Assembly: GCA_019312835.1 (NCBI GenBank)
Contig: JAFDCJ010000304.1
Span: 1-43,560, forward strand
Length of the DNA: 43,560 bases
Direction: 5' to 3'
Source of the DNA: Deltaproteobacteria bacterium
GTDB lineage: Bacteria; Desulfobacterota; Desulfobacteria; Desulfobacterales; JAFDCJ01
This document shows positions 41,516 through 43,560 of this stretch, in pieces. The notes beneath the pieces are model-generated. The model was not told where the DNA came from. It did not search any database and saw only the letters and a list, made by a program, of their open reading frames with translations. The first letter of the stretch is position 1. The number at the start of each line of letters is the position of its first letter. Both the position numbers and the translations under genes were made by a program.

Positions 41516-41690
41516 CGAATGTCGAATGGCGAATGGTGGAATCGCTCCGCTCTGTCATTCTTATATGATTATCATTTTATTCTTTTTTTCATTAATGATG
41601 ACCAGAACTATACTCGAACTGCTTGCACTAAATAAATTAGACAGAATACATTAAATTCGTCATTCGTCATTCGCCAATCGTCATTCCAAA
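41502..41690. repeat. AGCGAAGCGATTCC-core element, copy D (inverted core)
   Basis: Left words GGAATGACGATTGACGAATG and GTCGAATGGCGAATGG, then GGAATCGCTCCGCTCTGTCA and TTCTTATATGATTATCATTT. The other core half is ATTAGACAGAATACATTAAA, followed by inverted words TTCGTCATTCGTCATTCGCC and CGTCATTCC. The two outer arms (about 34 bases) are near-perfect inverted copies of each other. It includes the stop of the glycosyltransferase gene. Confidence 0.8.
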
Positions 41691-41706
41691 CCTTCGTCAT
41701 CCCCAA

Positions 41707-41738
41707 GTGTAGTAAAATCCAACTCAGGTGTAGTAAAA
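41707..41738. promoter_or_regulatory. Direct repeat GTGTAGTAAAA x2, 21-base period
   Basis: Two identical 11-base copies (41707-41717 and 41728-41738), two DNA turns apart, about 200 bases upstream of the sigma-54 promoter match. The spacing suits an upstream activator site; this is a guess. Confidence 0.3.
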
Positions 41739-41935
41739 GACCACAAGATTCTAACCTACTAAAATCATATCGAAATTAGACATGGATGTGCTGAATAACT
41801 AGAACTGCTTTTGGGTTTTGTTGGAAATTACAACCACCGATCCCTTGGCAATGAAGGGGATCTTTGCGGATACGGCTATAAATTATCGTTTAATTACAAG
41901 CAATTAAATCAATTGTACGCCGGAATTGATGAACA

Positions 41936-41951
41936 TGGCACACCACTTGCT
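41936..41951 (+). promoter_or_regulatory. Sigma-54 promoter of the Cys-rich GcvH-like genes
   Basis: TGGCAC-ACCAC-TTGCT is an almost exact -24/-12 match, with GG (41937-41938) and GC (41949-41950) ten bases apart. Transcription would start near 41962, leaving a short leader before AAGGAG and ATG 42000. Sigma-54 promoters need an enhancer-binding activator, not seen in the window. Confidence 0.8.
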
Positions 41952-41999
41952 CTATAAAGGGAACAAAAAGCAACCAAATTTTCACAAAGGAGAAGAGAA

Positions 42000-42998
42000 A
42001 TGGCTGACAAAACAAAACAAGACCTGAGAAGCAGCGTTGGATTTGGATCGACCTATCGTAAAGGCCAGAAACAGGATCTGGGTTCGGGTCAGGCAATTGG
42101 ATCGGTGGTGGGCGGCCAGGTCTGGCTGGTTAAACCCGACAAAAAGGCCAAAGCGGCCAATCCCTGCCTGTGGATGCAGGCCGGGGTGGCGAAATTCAAG
42201 AACTGCGATAATTATTATGATTGTACCTCCTGCAAATATGATCATGCCATGGAATCGAAGGCTGCCCAGGGCAAGCAGATGAGCTGGCAGGACGCCATGC
42301 GAAGATTGCCCGACATGGACCGGGTCTGCCGCCACAGTCTGACCAATCGGATCGATCGACGGGCCTGTGCCTATGACTACCAGTGTGCTACCTGTGATTT
42401 TGATCAATTTTTCGAAGATGTCTGGACAACCAAAAGCAAGAGCATGCCGCTTGAGGTCCAGAAGGTCAAAGGCTTTGACGTGCCCATGGACTTCTATTTT
42501 CATGACGGCCACGCCTGGGCGCGGATTGAAAGCGGTGGCTACATTCGCGTCGGGCTCGACGATTTCGCCCTTAAAGTGCTCGGAAAAGCCGATGCCCTGG
42601 ATCTTCCCCTGATGGGCAAGGAACTGGATCAGGGCAAGATTGGTTGGGGTTTAAAGCGCAAAGACAATCTGGCGGATGTTCTCTCACCCATCAATGGGGT
42701 CATCGTAGAGGTCAATTCAGAGCTAAGGGAAAAACCCGATATCGCCAATCGCGAACCCTACGGGGACGGATGGCTGTTTATGGTGCGAACGCCGGATGTC
42801 AAAGCCACCATGAAAAACCTCATGGTCGACCAGAGCAGTCTGAGCTGGATGAACGATGAAGTTTCCAATCTGGAAGGGATGATTGAAGAAGTTGCCGGTC
42901 CTCTGGCTGCAGACGGCGGGTACCTGGCAGAAGACATCTACGGTAATTTGCCGGATCTGGGCTGGAAGAATTTGACCAAAAAGTTTCTCAAGACCTGA
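42000..42998 (+). CDS. Cys-rich GcvH-like (lipoyl-fold) protein
   Basis: 332 aa. N-terminal half: two copies of a Cys motif with identical spacing C-x12-C-x5-C-x2-C (C56, C69, C75, C78 and C110, C123, C129, C132), each with the pattern YDC/YQC-x2-C-x-[YF]-D, suggesting two metal or Fe-S sites. C-terminal half (about 163-290): glycine-cleavage H-protein-like fold (HDGHAWARIESGGYIRVGLD, LSPINGVIVEVNSEL). The lipoyl-lysine position of true GcvH appears to hold Asp (KRKDNLADVLSP), so it is probably not a lipoyl carrier. AAGGAG precedes ATG. Transcribed from a sigma-54 promoter with the paralogue downstream. Function unknown; no glycine-cleavage genes nearby. Confidence 0.8.
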   Translation: MADKTKQDLRSSVGFGSTYRKGQKQDLGSGQAIGSVVGGQVWLVKPDKKAKAANPCLWMQAGVAKFKNCDNYYDCTSCKYDHAMESKAAQGKQMSWQDAMRRLPDMDRVCRHSLTNRIDRRACAYDYQCATCDFDQFFEDVWTTKSKSMPLEVQKVKGFDVPMDFYFHDGHAWARIESGGYIRVGLDDFALKVLGKADALDLPLMGKELDQGKIGWGLKRKDNLADVLSPINGVIVEVNSELREKPDIANREPYGDGWLFMVRTPDVKATMKNLMVDQSSLSWMNDEVSNLEGMIEEVAGPLAADGGYLAEDIYGNLPDLGWKNLTKKFLKT

Positions 42999-43005
42999 AA
43001 CGATA

Positions 43006-43091
43006 GTTGATTAAGTTGAATGGTTGATTGGTTGATTAAGTTATACAGCCACCGGAAGTCTGCTTCAATAACCAATAACCTTAATCAATAG
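43006..43091. repeat. TTGATTAAG-word inverted element between the paralogues
   Basis: Left words GTTGATTAAGTTGAATGGTT and GATTGGTTGATTAAG (43006-43041) and inverted words AATAACCAATAACCTTAATC (43066-43088). Another word type of the same architecture, within the predicted sigma-54 operon. Confidence 0.65.
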
Positions 43092-43107
43092 AACAAGGTT
43101 TCGGAAA

Positions 43108-43560
43108 ATGGAATCCCATCGAAAAATAAAAAAGGCATCTGAGAACCACCAGCCCTGCATCTGGATGCAGGCCGGGGTCGTCCGCCGCAAATATTGCGAG
43201 ATCGATTATCATTGCGAGGCCTGCAGATTTGACCGGGCCCTGCGGCGCACCTCCCGGGCAAACAGCCAGCTGCGCCGGCAGGGTGGTCTCCCCCAGGGTA
43301 AAAGCGGCCGGATCGTGTATTGGAAGGACCGCTTGCGGGATCTACCGGCCTGGAAGCAGCCCTGCCTGCACCATATGAAAGGGCGCATTGAATTCCGCGC
43401 CTGTACCCATGACTATCAATGCGGCAATTGTGAATTCGATCAGTATTTCAGCGACCAGTACACCGTGCATGCCGTGGTGCGACCCGTCGATGTCCTGGAT
43501 GTCAAAGGATTTAAGCTACCCCATGGCTACTATCTGCATCGGGGGCATACCTGGGTGAAA
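43108..43560 (+). CDS. Second Cys-rich GcvH-like protein (3' end outside window)
   Basis: Paralogue of the preceding gene; 151 codons are visible and the frame is open at the window edge. It has the same two Cys motifs with identical spacing (C17-x12-C30-x5-C36-x2-C39 and C86-x12-C99-x5-C105-x2-C108) around PCIWMQAGVVRRKYC and RACTHDYQCGNCEFDQ. The start of the H-protein-like domain follows (GFKLPHGYYLHRGHTWVK). The linker between the two Cys motifs is longer and more basic than in the first copy. The ribosome-binding site is weak. The lipoyl region lies beyond the window. Confidence 0.8.
   Translation, partial: MESHRKIKKASENHQPCIWMQAGVVRRKYCEIDYHCEACRFDRALRRTSRANSQLRRQGGLPQGKSGRIVYWKDRLRDLPAWKQPCLHHMKGRIEFRACTHDYQCGNCEFDQYFSDQYTVHAVVRPVDVLDVKGFKLPHGYYLHRGHTWVK

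Overview
The window reads as chromosome of an anaerobic, Desulfobacterota-type (former deltaproteobacterial) sulfate reducer or syntroph relative. Evidence: a tungsten-type aldehyde:ferredoxin oxidoreductase, a heterodisulfide-reductase (Hdr) cluster, NuoE/NuoF-type flavin modules, an [FeFe]-hydrogenase-like sensory operon, a siroheme-decarboxylase homologue, two B12/radical-SAM proteins and two probable selenoproteins. The assignment is inference from gene content; there is no rRNA or phylogenetic marker here, and I saw no tRNA, CRISPR array, transposase or phage gene.

Layout. 1-4.5 kb: AOR (partial, -), serC (-), hisD (+), csp (-). 4.7-11.3 kb: two B12-binding radical-SAM proteins, leucyl aminopeptidase, a small Arg-rich protein, an AhbB-like protein and a DRTGG-domain protein. 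11.4-20.5 kb: PAS histidine kinase and receiver protein, followed by a membrane cytochrome b/HdrD-like protein, HdrB, a double-length HdrA whose ORF is interrupted by an in-frame UGA at the position of a conserved Cys (selenocysteine), and an FrhB-like iron-sulfur flavoprotein. 20.6-23.5 kb: small membrane proteins, a TPR lipoprotein and a broken cytochrome c gene. 23.6-32 kb: mtnA (-), an eight-gene minus-strand signalling operon (two ATPases, two cNMP-binding-fold proteins of which one is fused to a ferredoxin, DRTGG, [FeFe]-hydrogenase-like, PHP, ferredoxin), and divergently mtnP-apt (+). 32.3-37.5 kb: NuoE-NuoF-(RnfB/GltD-like fusion with a second UGA/selenocysteine)-RseC. 37.5-41.5 kb: ClpS and partner, HU, PilZ, Tag, glycosyltransferase. 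42-43.56 kb: tandem Cys-rich GcvH-like proteins behind a strong sigma-54 promoter match.

How the genes may work together (inference): the Hdr cluster could exchange electrons between a membrane quinone pool, a thiol/disulfide-type site and a ferredoxin/FrhB partner. The NuoEF plus RnfB/GltD-like proteins look like a soluble flavin-based electron-transfer (possibly bifurcating) complex without a hydrogenase catalytic subunit. The divergent operon carries the sensor-like genes that elsewhere accompany [FeFe] hydrogenases. MtnA, MtnP and Apt cover parts of methylthioadenosine/adenine salvage.

The most unusual feature at the DNA level is intergenic. Many gaps between genes hold elements whose two ends are made of short degenerate direct-repeat words (for example AATGACGA, GGTTCAGG, TGGAGTAT, TTGATTAAG) in inverted orientation. 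Four elements share a common core (AGCGAAGCGATTCC and ATTCTKTCTATTT) and begin at, or even provide, the stop codon of the upstream gene. These elements, the two selenoproteins, the hydrogenase-like signalling operon with its ferredoxin fusion, and the sigma-54-linked Cys-rich GcvH-like pair are the items most worth following up.
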